Source of the DNA: Bacteroidales bacterium | Lineage (GTDB): Bacteria > Bacteroidota > Bacteroidia > Bacteroidales > P3 | Direction: 5' to 3' | DNA: 64,000 nucleotides | NCBI GenBank assembly: GCA_017522105.1 | Contig: JAFXAA010000007.1 | Coordinates: 21,168 to 85,167, forward strand | Shown: positions 16,167-25,533 of the stretch, in pieces | Numbering within the stretch: the first letter of the stretch is position 1 | How the letters are laid out: each line of letters starts with the position of its first letter | Notes under the pieces: model-generated | What the model saw: the letters and a program-made list of their open reading frames with translations, nothing else | Database searches by the model: none | What the model was told of the DNA's origin: nothing | Translations under genes and position numbers: made by a program

Positions 16167-16739
16167 CTAAGAAAAATAAAGGTGTTCTATCAGTATTTTC
16201 ACGCCGAGCCCCACAAGCACCACGCCGGCTATGATGTTGGCTGTGCGTTCAGGCACTGGTATGTTGCGCTTGCCCAGATAGATGCCCAGCATTGACACCA
16301 TGAAGGTGACGGCACCGACAAGCGCCACCACCCACAGCACAGTCCTCAGCGGCTTGTCAAGCCCGAGGCCTATGCCTACGGCCAGACCGTCGATGCTTGT
16401 GGCCACGCCAAGGAGGAAGAACGTGCCCACATTCAGCTGTTTATACTTTGCGGCATTCTCCTCTTCTTCGTTACGGATGCCCTCCACTACCATCTTGCCA
16501 CCCACTATGGCCAGAAGGCCGAAGGCAACCCAATGGTCCACGGCCTCGATGAAAGAGCGCGCCACGTCGCCCACGATGGCCCCCACCAGCGGGAAAGCGA
16601 ACTGGCAAAAGCCGAGTATGAGGGCCATCAGCAGGCCCTGTTTGTACGCCAGCTTGCTGCGGAAAGCCGTGGTGGCCGATACCACCAGCGTGTCAACGCA
16701 GAGGGCGAAAGACAATACCAATGCTTCAATAAAACTCAT
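16167..16739 (-). CDS. mntP: Manganese efflux pump MntP
   Basis: The 190-residue protein has six transmembrane segments in two repeats. Acidic residues known to matter in E. coli MntP are present: D16 in 'LCVDTLVVS' and D117 in 'ATSIDGLAVG'. It exports Mn2+ from the cytoplasm. Its start overlaps the ATP-grasp gene's stop by 4 nt. In E. coli mntP is controlled by a manganese riboswitch; none could be present here because the upstream region is coding. Confidence 0.93.
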   Translation of the reverse strand: MSFIEALVLSFALCVDTLVVSATTAFRSKLAYKQGLLMALILGFCQFAFPLVGAIVGDVARSFIEAVDHWVAFGLLAIVGGKMVVEGIRNEEEENAAKYKQLNVGTFFLLGVATSIDGLAVGIGLGLDKPLRTVLWVVALVGAVTFMVSMLGIYLGKRNIPVPERTANIIAGVVLVGLGVKILIEHLYFS

Positions 16740-17584
16740 AACTCATTACTGACTCTTATTCTCTCATGCGCCACCATGCCCATGGTGTGGCGGACGTTCA
16801 TCTCCGCCACATGCACGCTGCCGTCGGCGCATACCATCAAGTCCACGCCCAGCGGCCCATGGTAGCGTGGCCACACGTTGGCGTTGAGCCACGGCTCTAT
16901 ACGCTCACGTGCCTGCCGCAACGGGAAGGCGGCCTCGATCTGCCCGTCGGTCCAGCGGACATTCTCCTTGTACACGCCGCTGCCCGTCTTGAAGTAGCTG
17001 TAGCCGAAGAAGGTGCCGTTCATGTATTCCAGCGCCACGTCTGCCACGACCTCGCGGCGGGGCTCTGCAACAACGCACCGCTGTGCCGCCACGGTCTTCT
17101 TCAACCAGTCGCTGTCTATCGGCGTCAGCCTGCCGTGCACCCACCGCAGCCCTCGCCCTGCCCCGCTCCAAGGGGCTTTCATCACCCAGTGTTCACGCTC
17201 GCCCAGCAGCGCCTCCATCTCCTCTGCAGAGTGCACCTCACGGCAGTCGGGCTGCAGCGGCAGCACGGTGGTGCGGTGCTGCAGTTCGCGTATGGTGGCG
17301 AGCTCCTCGTCAGAGGGCAGCAAACACTCAGGGGCTCCGCGTTTCAGCAACTCGTGCTTCACCACGGCGTTCCAGCCCCATGCCACAATAGTGGAGAGAG
17401 GAGAGTGGTGAGAGAGCACATCGCCCACATCGTAGACGCTGCAACACGTAGCCTCCGGGTAGAGCGCCTGCATCAACCCCGCGTCGCGGCGGGCGAAGTC
17501 CACGGCCGACCGCGGCGGTACATAATGAGCACGACCTTTGGCCATGCAAAGGTCGTGCTCAGGGTTGAAGATGCAGAGGTGCAT
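16736..17584 (-). CDS. ATP-grasp-fold hypothetical protein
   Basis: The 282-residue protein looks like an ATP-grasp ligase: 'HWVMKAPWSGAGRGLRWV' (133-150) has the ATP-binding lysine K136 and glycine loop, and 'GVDLMVCADGSVHVAEMNVR' near 251-270 has the metal-binding Glu/Asn pair. The N-terminus 'MHLCIFNPEHDLCMAKG' is a form I recall from uncharacterised Bacteroidales proteins. No substrate can be named. It overlaps mntP downstream. Confidence 0.7.
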   Translation of the reverse strand: MHLCIFNPEHDLCMAKGRAHYVPPRSAVDFARRDAGLMQALYPEATCCSVYDVGDVLSHHSPLSTIVAWGWNAVVKHELLKRGAPECLLPSDEELATIRELQHRTTVLPLQPDCREVHSAEEMEALLGEREHWVMKAPWSGAGRGLRWVHGRLTPIDSDWLKKTVAAQRCVVAEPRREVVADVALEYMNGTFFGYSYFKTGSGVYKENVRWTDGQIEAAFPLRQARERIEPWLNANVWPRYHGPLGVDLMVCADGSVHVAEMNVRHTMGMVAHERIRVSNEL

Positions 17585-17594
17585 CTGTGCTTTC

Positions 17595-18515
17595 TTATTT
17601 GTTGACCTGGAACTTCTTGTTGCCGGTCTTGAAGAAGTCGGCTATCTGGTTGGCGGCGGCGAGGCCGGCGTTGATGTTGGCTTCCTCGGTCTGGGCACCC
17701 ATCTTCTTGGGGGTGGCGAAGTAGCGACCCTCGAAGGCCTTGAAGTCGGCATCGGCATCGGGCATGATGTCGGTGATGTACTTCAGGTCGGTGCGCTCGG
17801 CCATCAGCTTGAGCAGTTCGGGCTCGTTGATGACTTCCTTGCGGGCGCTGTTGATGAGGATGCCGCCCTTGTGCATCTTGTTGACCAGGGCGTAGTTGAT
17901 GCTCTGCTTGGTCTCGGCGGTGGCGGGGATGTGCAGGGAGACGATGTCGCAGGTCTCGAAGAGGGCATCCTGGCTGGCGACGGCCTTGGCCATGGCGCTG
18001 GAGTTGATCTGCTCGGCGCTCAGGAAAGCGTCGTAGGCGTAGACATCCATGCCGAAGCCCTTGGCGATGCGGGCCACATTGCGTCCCACGTTGCCGAAGG
18101 CGAGGATACCAAGCTTCTTGCCCATCAGCTCGCTGCCGCTCTTGCCGTTGTAGAAGTTGCGGACGGCATAGACGAGCAGACCCATGACCAACTCGGCCAC
18201 AGCGTTGCTGTTCTGGCCGGGGGTGTTCATGGCGACGATCTTGCGGGCGGTGCAAGCCTCGAGGTCGAGGTTGTCGTAGCCGGCGCCGGCGCGCACAACG
18301 ATCTTCAGGTTCTTGGCGTGGTCGATGACCTCTTTGGTCACCTTGTCGGAGCGGACGATGAGGGCGTCGGCATCGGCAACGGCCTTGTAAAGGTCGTTCA
18401 CGTCGGTATATTTCTCAAGGAGGGCAAACTGGTAGCCGTTCTCCTCGACAATCTTCTTGATACCGTCAACAGCCACTTTGGCAAACGGTTTCTCGGTAGC
18501 AACTAAAACTTTCAT
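17595..18515 (-). CDS. serA: 3-phosphoglycerate dehydrogenase (lysine type)
   Basis: The 306-residue NAD-dependent enzyme makes 3-phosphohydroxypyruvate, the first step of serine synthesis. The nucleotide-binding loop is AFGNVG at 139-144 and the catalytic Arg is R225 in 'NSARKEV'. The usual catalytic His of 'TPHxGA' is replaced by lysine: 'TPKKMGAQTEEA' (K270). This lysine form is known from short type III enzymes such as that of Entamoeba. There is no ACT domain. ATG at 18515 is chosen (MKVLVATEKPF); the frame is open for 32 further codons upstream but these are not family-like. serC is upstream on the same strand. Confidence 0.93.
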   Translation of the reverse strand: MKVLVATEKPFAKVAVDGIKKIVEENGYQFALLEKYTDVNDLYKAVADADALIVRSDKVTKEVIDHAKNLKIVVRAGAGYDNLDLEACTARKIVAMNTPGQNSNAVAELVMGLLVYAVRNFYNGKSGSELMGKKLGILAFGNVGRNVARIAKGFGMDVYAYDAFLSAEQINSSAMAKAVASQDALFETCDIVSLHIPATAETKQSINYALVNKMHKGGILINSARKEVINEPELLKLMAERTDLKYITDIMPDADADFKAFEGRYFATPKKMGAQTEEANINAGLAAANQIADFFKTGNKKFQVNK

Positions 18516-18624
18516 CTTTGGATAAATCTTTATTTCATCGGAGAAGACACAGGTAGGCTCCTTGCGGAGTTTCTTCTCGTAGCCATGCCTTACGTCGTCT
18601 CTGATTTCCATGTTATTTTATATT

Positions 18625-18689
18625 TCAATCAGAACTAAAAGAACCGTCAGAAGCAACGATGCTCTTTTTGTTCTTTTAGTTCTGATTGA
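18625..18689 (-). repeat. Perfect 20-bp inverted repeat between serC and serA
   Basis: TCAATCAGAACTAAAAGAAC at 18625-18644 is exactly complementary to 18670-18689, with a 25-nt loop. It lies 12 nt after the serC stop and before serA. It could terminate or attenuate serC-serA transcription; it has no adjoining U-tract on the minus strand, so a processing or stability stem is also possible. Confidence 0.75.
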
Positions 18690-18700
18690 GCTTTAAACTC

Positions 18701-19816
18701 TTACTTGTTGGCTTTCTCGAAGTCCTGCATGCACTGGACGAGAGCCTCGACGGCCTCGACGGGGCAAGCGTTGTAGAGGCTGGCGCGGAAGCCGCCCACC
18801 GAGCGGTGGCCCTTGATGCCGACCATGCCGCGCTCCTTGGCGAAGGCCATGAAGGCGTCCTGCAGGTTCTCGCGGCCCTCGGCCATCACCCAGCAGTGGT
18901 TCATGATCGAGCGGTCCTCCTTCTCGGCGGTGCCACGGAACATGCTATTGCGGTCGATCTCCTCGTAGAGCATCTTGCTCTTCTTGAGGTTGATCTTCTC
19001 CATCTCGGCGACGCCGCCGATGGTGTTCTTAACCCACTTCAGGGTCTCGTGCATGACGAAGATGGCGCTCACCGGAGGAGTGTTGAACATGGAGATGTTC
19101 TTGGCCTCTTCGGCGGCGTGGGTGCGGAAGTCCACCATGGTGGGCAGGGGGTTCATGTACTGGCGGTCGGTGATCTTGCCGAGGATGTCCTTGCGGACGA
19201 TGTAGAAGGTGACACCGGCAGGGCCGACGTTCTTCTGGGCACCACCGTAGATGAGACCGTACTTCTTCACGTCAACGGGGCGGCTCATGATGTCGGAGCT
19301 CATGTCGGCCACGAGCATGACGTTGTTGATCTCGTTGGCGGCGAAGTCCTTGCGGATCTCGGTGCCGTAGATGGTGTTGTTGGTGGTGATGTGGAAGTAG
19401 TCGGCGTCGGCGGGGACGGTCCAACCCTTCGGGATGTAGCTGTAGGTCTTGTCCTCGCTGCTGGCCACGATCACGGTCTCGCCGAAGTTCTTGGCCTCTT
19501 TGGCGGCCTTCTTGGCCCAGACGCCGGTCTGGAGGTAGGCGGCCTTCTTGTTCAGCAGGTTGGCGGGCACATCCATGAAGCCTGTGCTGGCGCCGCCGCC
19601 GAGGAAGAGGATCTCGTACTCAGCGGGGATGCCGAGCAGGTCGCGCCAGAGCTGGCGGGTCTCTTCCATGGTGCGCTCCCAACCCGGAGTGCGGTGGCTG
19701 ATTTCGAGCAGACCGATACCGGTGTTGTCGAAGTCGCGGATAGCGGCGATCGTGCTTTCGATGGCCTCTTTCGGCAGGACACAAGGACCTGCGTTGAAGT
19801 TATAAGCTGTTTTCAT
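18701..19816 (-). CDS. serC: Phosphoserine aminotransferase
   Basis: The 371-residue PLP enzyme converts 3-phosphohydroxypyruvate to phosphoserine and also acts in pyridoxal phosphate synthesis. The N-terminus 'YNFNAGPCVLPKEA' and 'EISHRTPGWE' are family signatures. The PLP lysine is K195 in 'YGGAQKNVGPAG', and the C-terminal 'GHRSVGGFRASLYNA' binds phosphate. It heads a serC-serA unit with a promoter at 19886-19915. Confidence 0.96.
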   Translation of the reverse strand: MKTAYNFNAGPCVLPKEAIESTIAAIRDFDNTGIGLLEISHRTPGWERTMEETRQLWRDLLGIPAEYEILFLGGGASTGFMDVPANLLNKKAAYLQTGVWAKKAAKEAKNFGETVIVASSEDKTYSYIPKGWTVPADADYFHITTNNTIYGTEIRKDFAANEINNVMLVADMSSDIMSRPVDVKKYGLIYGGAQKNVGPAGVTFYIVRKDILGKITDRQYMNPLPTMVDFRTHAAEEAKNISMFNTPPVSAIFVMHETLKWVKNTIGGVAEMEKINLKKSKMLYEEIDRNSMFRGTAEKEDRSIMNHCWVMAEGRENLQDAFMAFAKERGMVGIKGHRSVGGFRASLYNACPVEAVEALVQCMQDFEKANK

Positions 19817-19885
19817 CTGTTTGTTTTTATTTAAGTTGTTTATTTATAAATTATTAACATCTTTGTACCCCTAAGGGCACAAGGG

Positions 19886-19915
19886 CAAAGATACAAAATA
19901 AAAACAATATGCAAA
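19886..19915 (-). promoter_or_regulatory. Promoter of serC
   Basis: On the minus strand TTTG (19915-19912), 18 nt, then TATCTTTG (19893-19886). Confidence 0.7.
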
Positions 19916-20056
19916 AAAATATTTTCTCCCCGCAGCCCCACCTTCACCCGTCCTAACCCCCTACTAACCCGCATGACAACCCCGCACAATTCCCTCCCCG
20001 AGCCCCATGCCCCACAGATGAAAATACAAAATTCCAAACTCGCCCTCCCCTCGCCT

Positions 20057-20158
20057 CCCCTACGGAGCCCCTACGGCATTTCTTCAGTAGTTCTTCAGTA
20101 GTTCTTCAGTCAAACACTGAAGAACTACTGAAGAAATGCCGTAGGGGCTCCGTAGGGG
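20057..20158. repeat. 11-bp-module hairpin, element C (asymmetric)
   Basis: Left arm: CCCCTACGGAG, CCCCTACGGCA, TTTCTTCAGTA, GTTCTTCAGTA, GTTCTTCAGT (20057-20110). Loop CAAAC (20111-20115). Right arm: ACTGAAGAAC, TACTGAAGAAA, TGCCGTAGGGG, CTCCGTAGGGG (20116-20158). The 43-nt right arm is an exact complement of the left arm minus one GTTCTTCAGTA module, so one module has been gained or lost on one side only. Confidence 0.92.
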
Positions 20159-20286
20159 GGCCGTACCGGCTGCGATGCAAAATGTGTGCTTTATTTTATT
20201 TCGTGGCGGCCGACATACAATATTTTCGCGGTTCTTGCGTTATGACATAAAAATTTGTATTTACTTTAATACTTAAAAACACCGTT

Positions 20287-21048
20287 ATGAGAAAACATAT
20301 TGTTGCCGGCAACTGGAAGATGAACCTCACCTTCACGGAGGCCGATGAACTGCTCGACGAGCTGATGAGCGAGCTTGAGAAAGTTGAACTGCCGCGTGAC
20401 ACACAGGTGATTGTGTGCCCGCCGTTCCCCTACATCGAGATGGCCAGCGACTACGCCAACGACAGCTACTTTGCCGTGGGCGCGCAGAATGTGAGCGACA
20501 AGGAGAAGGGCGCCTACACCGGCGAGGTGAGCGCCGAGATGCTTGAGAGCTGCGAGATAGACTACTGCATCGTGGGCCATTCGGAGCGCCGCGCCTACTA
20601 CGGCGAGACCGACGCCCTGGTGGCCGCCAAGGTGGACCAGCTTCTGGCCCACAGTCTGAAGCCCATCGTGTGCGTCGGCGAGGTGCTTGAGGAGCGCGAG
20701 GCCGGCAAGCAGCTGGATGTGGTGAAGAAGCAGGTCGAAGGCGGATTGTTCCACCTGACGGCGGAGCAGATGCAGCAGGTGGTGATAGCCTACGAACCCG
20801 TGTGGGCCATAGGCACCGGCAAGACCGCCACGCCCGAGCAGGCGCAGGAAATACACGCCCACATACGTTCGCTGCTGGCAGCGAAGTACGGCAAGGCTGT
20901 GGCCGACGAAATCAGCATCCTCTACGGCGGCAGCTGCAAGCCCTCAAACGCCAAGGAACTCTTCGCCAAGCCCGACATCGACGGCGGCCTCATAGGCGGC
21001 GCTTCGCTGAAGGCTCAGGACTTCATGGGCATTGTGACGGCGTTCTAA
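20287..21048 (+). CDS. tpiA: Triose-phosphate isomerase
   Basis: The 253-residue TIM-barrel enzyme interconverts dihydroxyacetone phosphate and glyceraldehyde 3-phosphate. Catalytic residues are K11 ('GNWKMN'), H98 ('GHSERR') and E170 ('[12 protein letters not shown]', with the flexible loop next to it). '[10 protein letters not shown]' near the C-terminus binds phosphate. Normal length. It diverges from serC over element C. Confidence 0.98.
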   Translation: MRKHIVAGNWKMNLTFTEADELLDELMSELEKVELPRDTQVIVCPPFPYIEMASDYANDSYFAVGAQNVSDKEKGAYTGEVSAEMLESCEIDYCIVGHSERRAYYGETDALVAAKVDQLLAHSLKPIVCVGEVLEEREAGKQLDVVKKQVEGGLFHLTAEQMQQVVIAYEPVWAIGTGKTATPEQAQEIHAHIRSLLAAKYGKAVADEISILYGGSCKPSNAKELFAKPDIDGGLIGGASLKAQDFMGIVTAF

Positions 21049-21056
21049 CATTAAGT

Positions 21057-21122
21057 CAAAGGCTGTAAGCTGCAAGTGGCCGCGCGGACGCGTTCCGGGC
21101 GCTCGCCGCCTGCAGCTTGCAG
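21057..21122. repeat. Inverted word repeat before the permease gene
   Basis: GGCTGTAAGCTGCAAGTGGC is followed by CGCCTGCAGCTTGCAG after a GC-rich middle. Related to the AGCTGTAAG repeats at 4905 and 5535. Confidence 0.6.
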
Positions 21123-21125
21123 TTG

Positions 21126-22355
21126 ATGTTCATGCTGTTTGAGCGGTTCATAGCACAACGGTTCATGCCCCGGAGCGGCGGCGGCTTTTCGGGGCCGCTG
21201 TCGGCCATCGCTGTGGCCGGCATTGCCCTGGGCGTGGTGGTGATGGTGATGGCAGTGAGCATACTGCGCGGCTTCCAGGCCGACATCGGGGGCAAGGTGG
21301 CGGGCTTCGGCAGCCACATGACGGTCACTGGGTTCGCCACCAGCGACGCCTATGCCGACACACCGGTGGCTGTGGACAGCACGCTAATGGAGGCTATGCG
21401 CGCCGTGCCCGGTGTGCGCCATGTGCAGTGCTACGCCACCAAGGGCGCCATGGTGAAAACCGCCGACCAGATATACGGCATCATGTTCCGTGGCCTCGGC
21501 GCAGGCTACGACACGTCGTTCTACCGCTCGTGCCTCGTCGAGGGACGCCTCCCCCAGCCTTCCGCCGACAGCATGGCGTCCAACGACGTGCTCATCTCCA
21601 GCACCATAGGCAACAAGCTGGGACTTAAGGTTGGCGACAAGATGCGCACCTATTTCTGGCACGGCGACAGCTACCGCTCAAGGGCCTTCAAGGTGTGCGG
21701 CATCTACAACACCGACCTGGCCGAGATGGACGAGCTCTATGTGGTGGGCGACCTGCGGCAGGTGCAGCGCATAGAGGGCTGGGGCGACAGCATGGTGGGC
21801 GGCTACGAGCTGCTGGTGGATGACTTCGACGCCCTCGACGCCACGGCGCTCCGCGTGGCAGCAGTGCTGCCCTACGACCTGGCGCTGCACACCATCGTCA
21901 GCCAGCACCCGGCGCTGTTCTCGTGGCTGGACCTGCTGAACGCCAACATAACGCTGATACTCATCATCATGTGCCTGGTGAGTGCTGTAGCCATCGTGTC
22001 GGCGCTGCTGATAATGATCTTTGAAAAGGGCACCACCATAGGGCTGCTGAAAGCCCTCGGGGCGAGCAACGCTGCTGTGCGTCGCATCTTCGCCCTCAAG
22101 GCCGGCGGCCTGATAGCAACGGGCATCGTCATAGGCGACGCTGTGGCGCTGGCGATGAGCCTGGCGCAGAGCCGCTGGCACTTGCTGACGCTGGATCCAG
22201 AGAGCTACTCCATGGCCTACGTGCCGGTGGAGATAAACGCATGGGTGTATGTAGCCATCAGCCTCGGCACGGCGGCGGTGTGCACGGCGGCGCTGCTGCT
22301 GCCGGCGGCCTACATCAGCAGGGTGAGCCCGGCAAAGACGATGAGAGAGTTATGA
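21126..22355 (+). CDS. LolC/LolE-like ABC transporter permease
   Basis: About 409 residues with the FtsX/MacB layout: one N-terminal transmembrane helix (about 29-50, 'AGIALGVVVMVMAVSIL'), a long periplasmic domain, then three helices at the end (near 280-300, 325-345 and 375-400). 'FERFIAQRFM' and 'LLKALGASNAAVRRIF' match lipoprotein-releasing permeases, which pull lipoproteins from the inner membrane. No ATPase gene is adjacent. ATG at 21126 is used; 21132 is possible. The preceding 70 bp form an inverted repeat of GGCTGTAAGCTGCAAG words. Confidence 0.87.
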   Translation: MFMLFERFIAQRFMPRSGGGFSGPLSAIAVAGIALGVVVMVMAVSILRGFQADIGGKVAGFGSHMTVTGFATSDAYADTPVAVDSTLMEAMRAVPGVRHVQCYATKGAMVKTADQIYGIMFRGLGAGYDTSFYRSCLVEGRLPQPSADSMASNDVLISSTIGNKLGLKVGDKMRTYFWHGDSYRSRAFKVCGIYNTDLAEMDELYVVGDLRQVQRIEGWGDSMVGGYELLVDDFDALDATALRVAAVLPYDLALHTIVSQHPALFSWLDLLNANITLILIIMCLVSAVAIVSALLIMIFEKGTTIGLLKALGASNAAVRRIFALKAGGLIATGIVIGDAVALAMSLAQSRWHLLTLDPESYSMAYVPVEINAWVYVAISLGTAAVCTAALLLPAAYISRVSPAKTMREL

Positions 22356-22377
22356 GTTATGAGTTGAATGTTATTAT

Positions 22378-23850
22378 ATGAAACAGAGGCTGAAACTGAT
22401 AGTGCTGACGCTGACCATAGGGATGGCCCTGCTGGCCCTGTGGCAGGTGCAGCGCGTTGCCGACCAGGTGCGCCAGAGCGAAGAAGCCAAGGTGCGCCTG
22501 TGGGCGTCGGCCATAGGGCAGCGCAACCAGATGGCTGCCACGACGGCCCACTTCTTCCAGCAGGCCACCCTCGACGAGCACCGCAAGATGAGGCTGTACA
22601 CCGACATCCTGCAGTCGTTCAACGACCCCGACTTGAGCACAGACCTTAAGTTCAGCCTCGCATACGTCAACTACATTGTTGACAGCAGCCACACGCCGAT
22701 AATCATCACCAAGTCACGCGACAGCGTCATCACCGTGCCGCAGGAGCTGGCTGGACAGAAGCTTGAAGGCAGCCTGCTGGAGGAATACACGCAGAACCCG
22801 CCGTTCAAATACCGCATCTGGGGCATGCCGATGACGCTGTACTACAAGGAGTCGGAGTACTACACGCAGCTGCGCGAGGTGCTGAACAGCTACAGCCTCT
22901 CGTTTTTGACGGACATCACGCAGAACTCCGTGCTGGTGCCGGTGGTAATCGTCGACAGCAGCCGCACCACGGTGCTGGCGCACGGCAACATAGACTCCGC
23001 CGAGGTGACGCACCTCGACCTTGAAAAGGGCTTCAACAGCGAGCCGATAGAGATTACGCTGCCCGACGGGCACGCGGCCTACGTCTACTACTCCTCGACG
23101 CCCCTGCTGCGCTCGCTGCGGTGGATGCCGCTGTTCTACTTCTTCATAGCCATAGTGCTGCTGGTGGTGAGCTATAATCTCTTCCGCACGGCGCGCACGG
23201 CGGAGCAGAACCGCATCTGGGTGGGCCTGGCCAAGGAGACGGCCCACCAGCTGGGCACCCCGCTGTCGTCGCTCGGCGGATGGGTGGAGTACCTGCGCGG
23301 CAAGGAGTTCACCGACCAGTATGCTGGCGAAGTGGAGAAAGACCTGCGACGCCTCGACACCATAACGCACCGCTTCTCGAAGATAGGGTCGGTGCCGGAG
23401 CTGAAGGACGAGGACGTGCACGAGGCCACCGTGGCAGCTGTGGAATACCTGCAGAGCCGGGCCCCGAGGCGCGTGAAGTTCAACGTCACCTTCCCCGAGG
23501 GCGAACCCTTTGTGGCACCGCTGAACGGCTACCTCTTCCAGTGGGTGGTGGAGAACCTGTGCAAGAACGCCATCGACGCCACCGAGGGCGAGGGTGTGAT
23601 AAGCATCGTGGCTTCGCAGGACGCGCGCCGCATATACATAGACATCAGCGACAACGGCAAGGGCATGAGCCCATCGGTGCAGAAGCGCATCTTCGACAGC
23701 GGCTTCACCACCAAGAGCCGCGGATGGGGTCTGGGATTGCCGCTGGCCAAACGCATAGTGAACCAATACCACCGCGGCCGCCTGTACCTGAAATACAGTG
23801 TTCCCGGCCAAGGCTCCTGCTTCCGCATAGAGCTGAAGAAGAAGGCCTGA
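22378..23850 (+). CDS. Sensor histidine kinase
   Basis: The 490-residue protein has transmembrane helices at about 6-24 and 250-268 with a periplasmic sensor between them. The HisKA box 'KETAHQLGTPLSSL' has the phospho-acceptor H290, and the ATPase domain has 'NLCKNAIDATEG' (N box), 'DISDNGKGMS' (G1) and 'SRGWGLGLPLAKRIV' (G2). A response regulator gene is not adjacent, so its partner is elsewhere. The signal is unknown. Confidence 0.9.
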   Translation: MKQRLKLIVLTLTIGMALLALWQVQRVADQVRQSEEAKVRLWASAIGQRNQMAATTAHFFQQATLDEHRKMRLYTDILQSFNDPDLSTDLKFSLAYVNYIVDSSHTPIIITKSRDSVITVPQELAGQKLEGSLLEEYTQNPPFKYRIWGMPMTLYYKESEYYTQLREVLNSYSLSFLTDITQNSVLVPVVIVDSSRTTVLAHGNIDSAEVTHLDLEKGFNSEPIEITLPDGHAAYVYYSSTPLLRSLRWMPLFYFFIAIVLLVVSYNLFRTARTAEQNRIWVGLAKETAHQLGTPLSSLGGWVEYLRGKEFTDQYAGEVEKDLRRLDTITHRFSKIGSVPELKDEDVHEATVAAVEYLQSRAPRRVKFNVTFPEGEPFVAPLNGYLFQWVVENLCKNAIDATEGEGVISIVASQDARRIYIDISDNGKGMSPSVQKRIFDSGFTTKSRGWGLGLPLAKRIVNQYHRGRLYLKYSVPGQGSCFRIELKKKA

Positions 23851-23928
23851 CATTTTTTGCCGCACAGCACAATAATAAGGCCGGGCAGACGTTATCAAAC
23901 GGAAAAAAGAACAAACAAAGACAACGAT

Positions 23929-25443
23929 ATGGCAAACCAAGACGATTTCTTCAAGAAAGTGGTGGCCCACGCCAAAGAATACGGATTCATCTTCCCAAGC
24001 TCGGAGATATACGACGGCCTGGCCGCCGTCTACGACTACGGCCAGCTGGGCGTGGAGCTGAAAAACAATATAAAGCAGGCATGGTGGAAGGCCATGGTGC
24101 AGATGCACGAGAACATCGTGGGTCTGGACAGCGCCATCTTCATGCACCCCCGCATCTGGAAGGCCAGCGGCCACGTGGACGCTTTCAACGACCCCCTCAT
24201 CGACAACAAAGACAGCAAGAAGCGCTACCGCGCCGACGTGCTCATCGAAGACCACATAGCCAAAATCGAGGAAAAGATTGAGAAGGAGTGCGAGAAAGCC
24301 CACAAGCGCTTCGGCGACGCATTCGACCGTCAGCAGTTTGTCAGCACCAACCAGCGTGTTCTGGAGCACCAAAAGCAGATTGACGAGATACATGAGAAGT
24401 ATGCCGAGTTGATGAACGCCAACGACCTCGACGGCCTTAAGCAGCTCATCCTCGACCTTGGCATCGTGTGCCCCATCAGCGGCACGCGCAACTGGACCGA
24501 CGTGCGCCAGTTTAACCTGATGTTCGCCACCAAGATGGGCTCTGTCATCGACGACAGCGACACCCTCTATCTGCGCCCAGAGACGGCGCAGGGCATCTTC
24601 GTCAACTTCCTCAACGTGCAGAAGAGCGGCCGCATGAAGATACCCTTCGGCATAGCACAGATAGGCAAAGCCTTCCGCAACGAGATTGTGGCACGCCAGT
24701 TTATCTTCCGCATGCGCGAGTTCGAGCAGATGGAGATGCAGTTCTTCGTGCGTCCAGGAACGGAGCTGGAGTGGTTCAAGAAGTGGAAGGAAGAGCGCCT
24801 GCAGTGGCACCTCTCCTTCGGTATACCGGCCGACTGCTACCGCTACCACGACCACGAGAAACTGGCCCACTATGCCAATGCCGCCACCGACATCGAGTTC
24901 AAGTTCCCCTTCGGCTTCAAAGAACTGGAGGGCATCCACAGCCGCACCGACTTCGACCTCTCGCGCCACAGCGAGTTCAGCGGCAAGAAGCTGCAGTACT
25001 TCGACAGCGAACTCAACGAGAGCTACACGCCGTATGTCATCGAGACCTCCATCGGCGTCGACCGCACTTTCCTGGCCATCTTCAGCCACGCCCTGAAGGA
25101 TGAGACACTGGAGGACGGCTCCACCCGTACGGTGCTGAGCCTGCCGCGCAAGCTGGCCCCCTACAAAGCCGCTGTGCTGCCGCTGGTCAAGAAAGACGGC
25201 CTGCCCGAGAAGGCTCGCGAAATACAGCATCTGCTCATGCCCGAGATGATGGTGCAGTATGACGAAAAGGACGCCATCGGACGCCGCTACCGCCGTCAGG
25301 ACGCCATCGGCACCCCCTTCTGCATCACCGTCGACAGCGACACCCTCAGCGACAACGCCATCACAGTCCGCGAACGCGACACCATGAAGCAGGAGCGCGT
25401 CAGCATAGACCAGCTGCCCACCTACCTCAAAGCCAAATTATAA
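23929..25443 (+). CDS. glyS: Glycine--tRNA ligase
   Basis: The 504-residue class II synthetase is the single-chain alpha-2 type. Motif 2 region 'GKAFRNEIVARQFIFRMREF' (quoted within 20 residues), 'LYLRPETAQGIFVNF', and 'IETSIGVDRTFLAIF' (motif 3) are present, followed by an anticodon-binding domain ('LPRKLAPYKAAVLPL'). ATG at 23929 (MANQDDFFKK) is chosen over an upstream in-frame ATG. It ends 'DTMKQERVSIDQLPTYLKAKL'-like, here cited as DTMKQERVSIDQ; a second copy of this 3' end occurs at 28140-28218. A strong terminator follows. Confidence 0.97.
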   Translation: MANQDDFFKKVVAHAKEYGFIFPSSEIYDGLAAVYDYGQLGVELKNNIKQAWWKAMVQMHENIVGLDSAIFMHPRIWKASGHVDAFNDPLIDNKDSKKRYRADVLIEDHIAKIEEKIEKECEKAHKRFGDAFDRQQFVSTNQRVLEHQKQIDEIHEKYAELMNANDLDGLKQLILDLGIVCPISGTRNWTDVRQFNLMFATKMGSVIDDSDTLYLRPETAQGIFVNFLNVQKSGRMKIPFGIAQIGKAFRNEIVARQFIFRMREFEQMEMQFFVRPGTELEWFKKWKEERLQWHLSFGIPADCYRYHDHEKLAHYANAATDIEFKFPFGFKELEGIHSRTDFDLSRHSEFSGKKLQYFDSELNESYTPYVIETSIGVDRTFLAIFSHALKDETLEDGSTRTVLSLPRKLAPYKAAVLPLVKKDGLPEKAREIQHLLMPEMMVQYDEKDAIGRRYRRQDAIGTPFCITVDSDTLSDNAITVRERDTMKQERVSIDQLPTYLKAKL

Positions 25444-25496
25444 AAAGTACAAACCACCACGCATCATCTATTTATTACAACAATTAAAACATTCAA

Positions 25497-25533
25497 CGAG
25501 GCCACAGAAATGTGGCCTCGTATTTTTTTTTTT
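25497..25533 (+). terminator. Intrinsic terminator of glyS
   Basis: CGAGGCCACA / TGTGGCCTCG forms a perfect 10-bp stem with a GAAA loop, followed by eleven T (25523-25533). The end of the T-tract forms the TTTG -33 box of the next promoter. Confidence 0.93.

Larger units (their letters stand above)
19817..20286. other. Divergent intergenic region serC / tpiA (470 bp)
   Basis: No gene is supported. It contains the serC promoter, a C-rich stretch (19925-20060) without structure I can name, hairpin element C (20057-20158), and an AT-rich tpiA upstream region. Confidence 0.75.

Noticed and set aside
18516-18611. N-terminal extension of SerA
   Set aside because: The 32 extra codons are not family-like and the family start MKVLVATEKPF fits at 18515.
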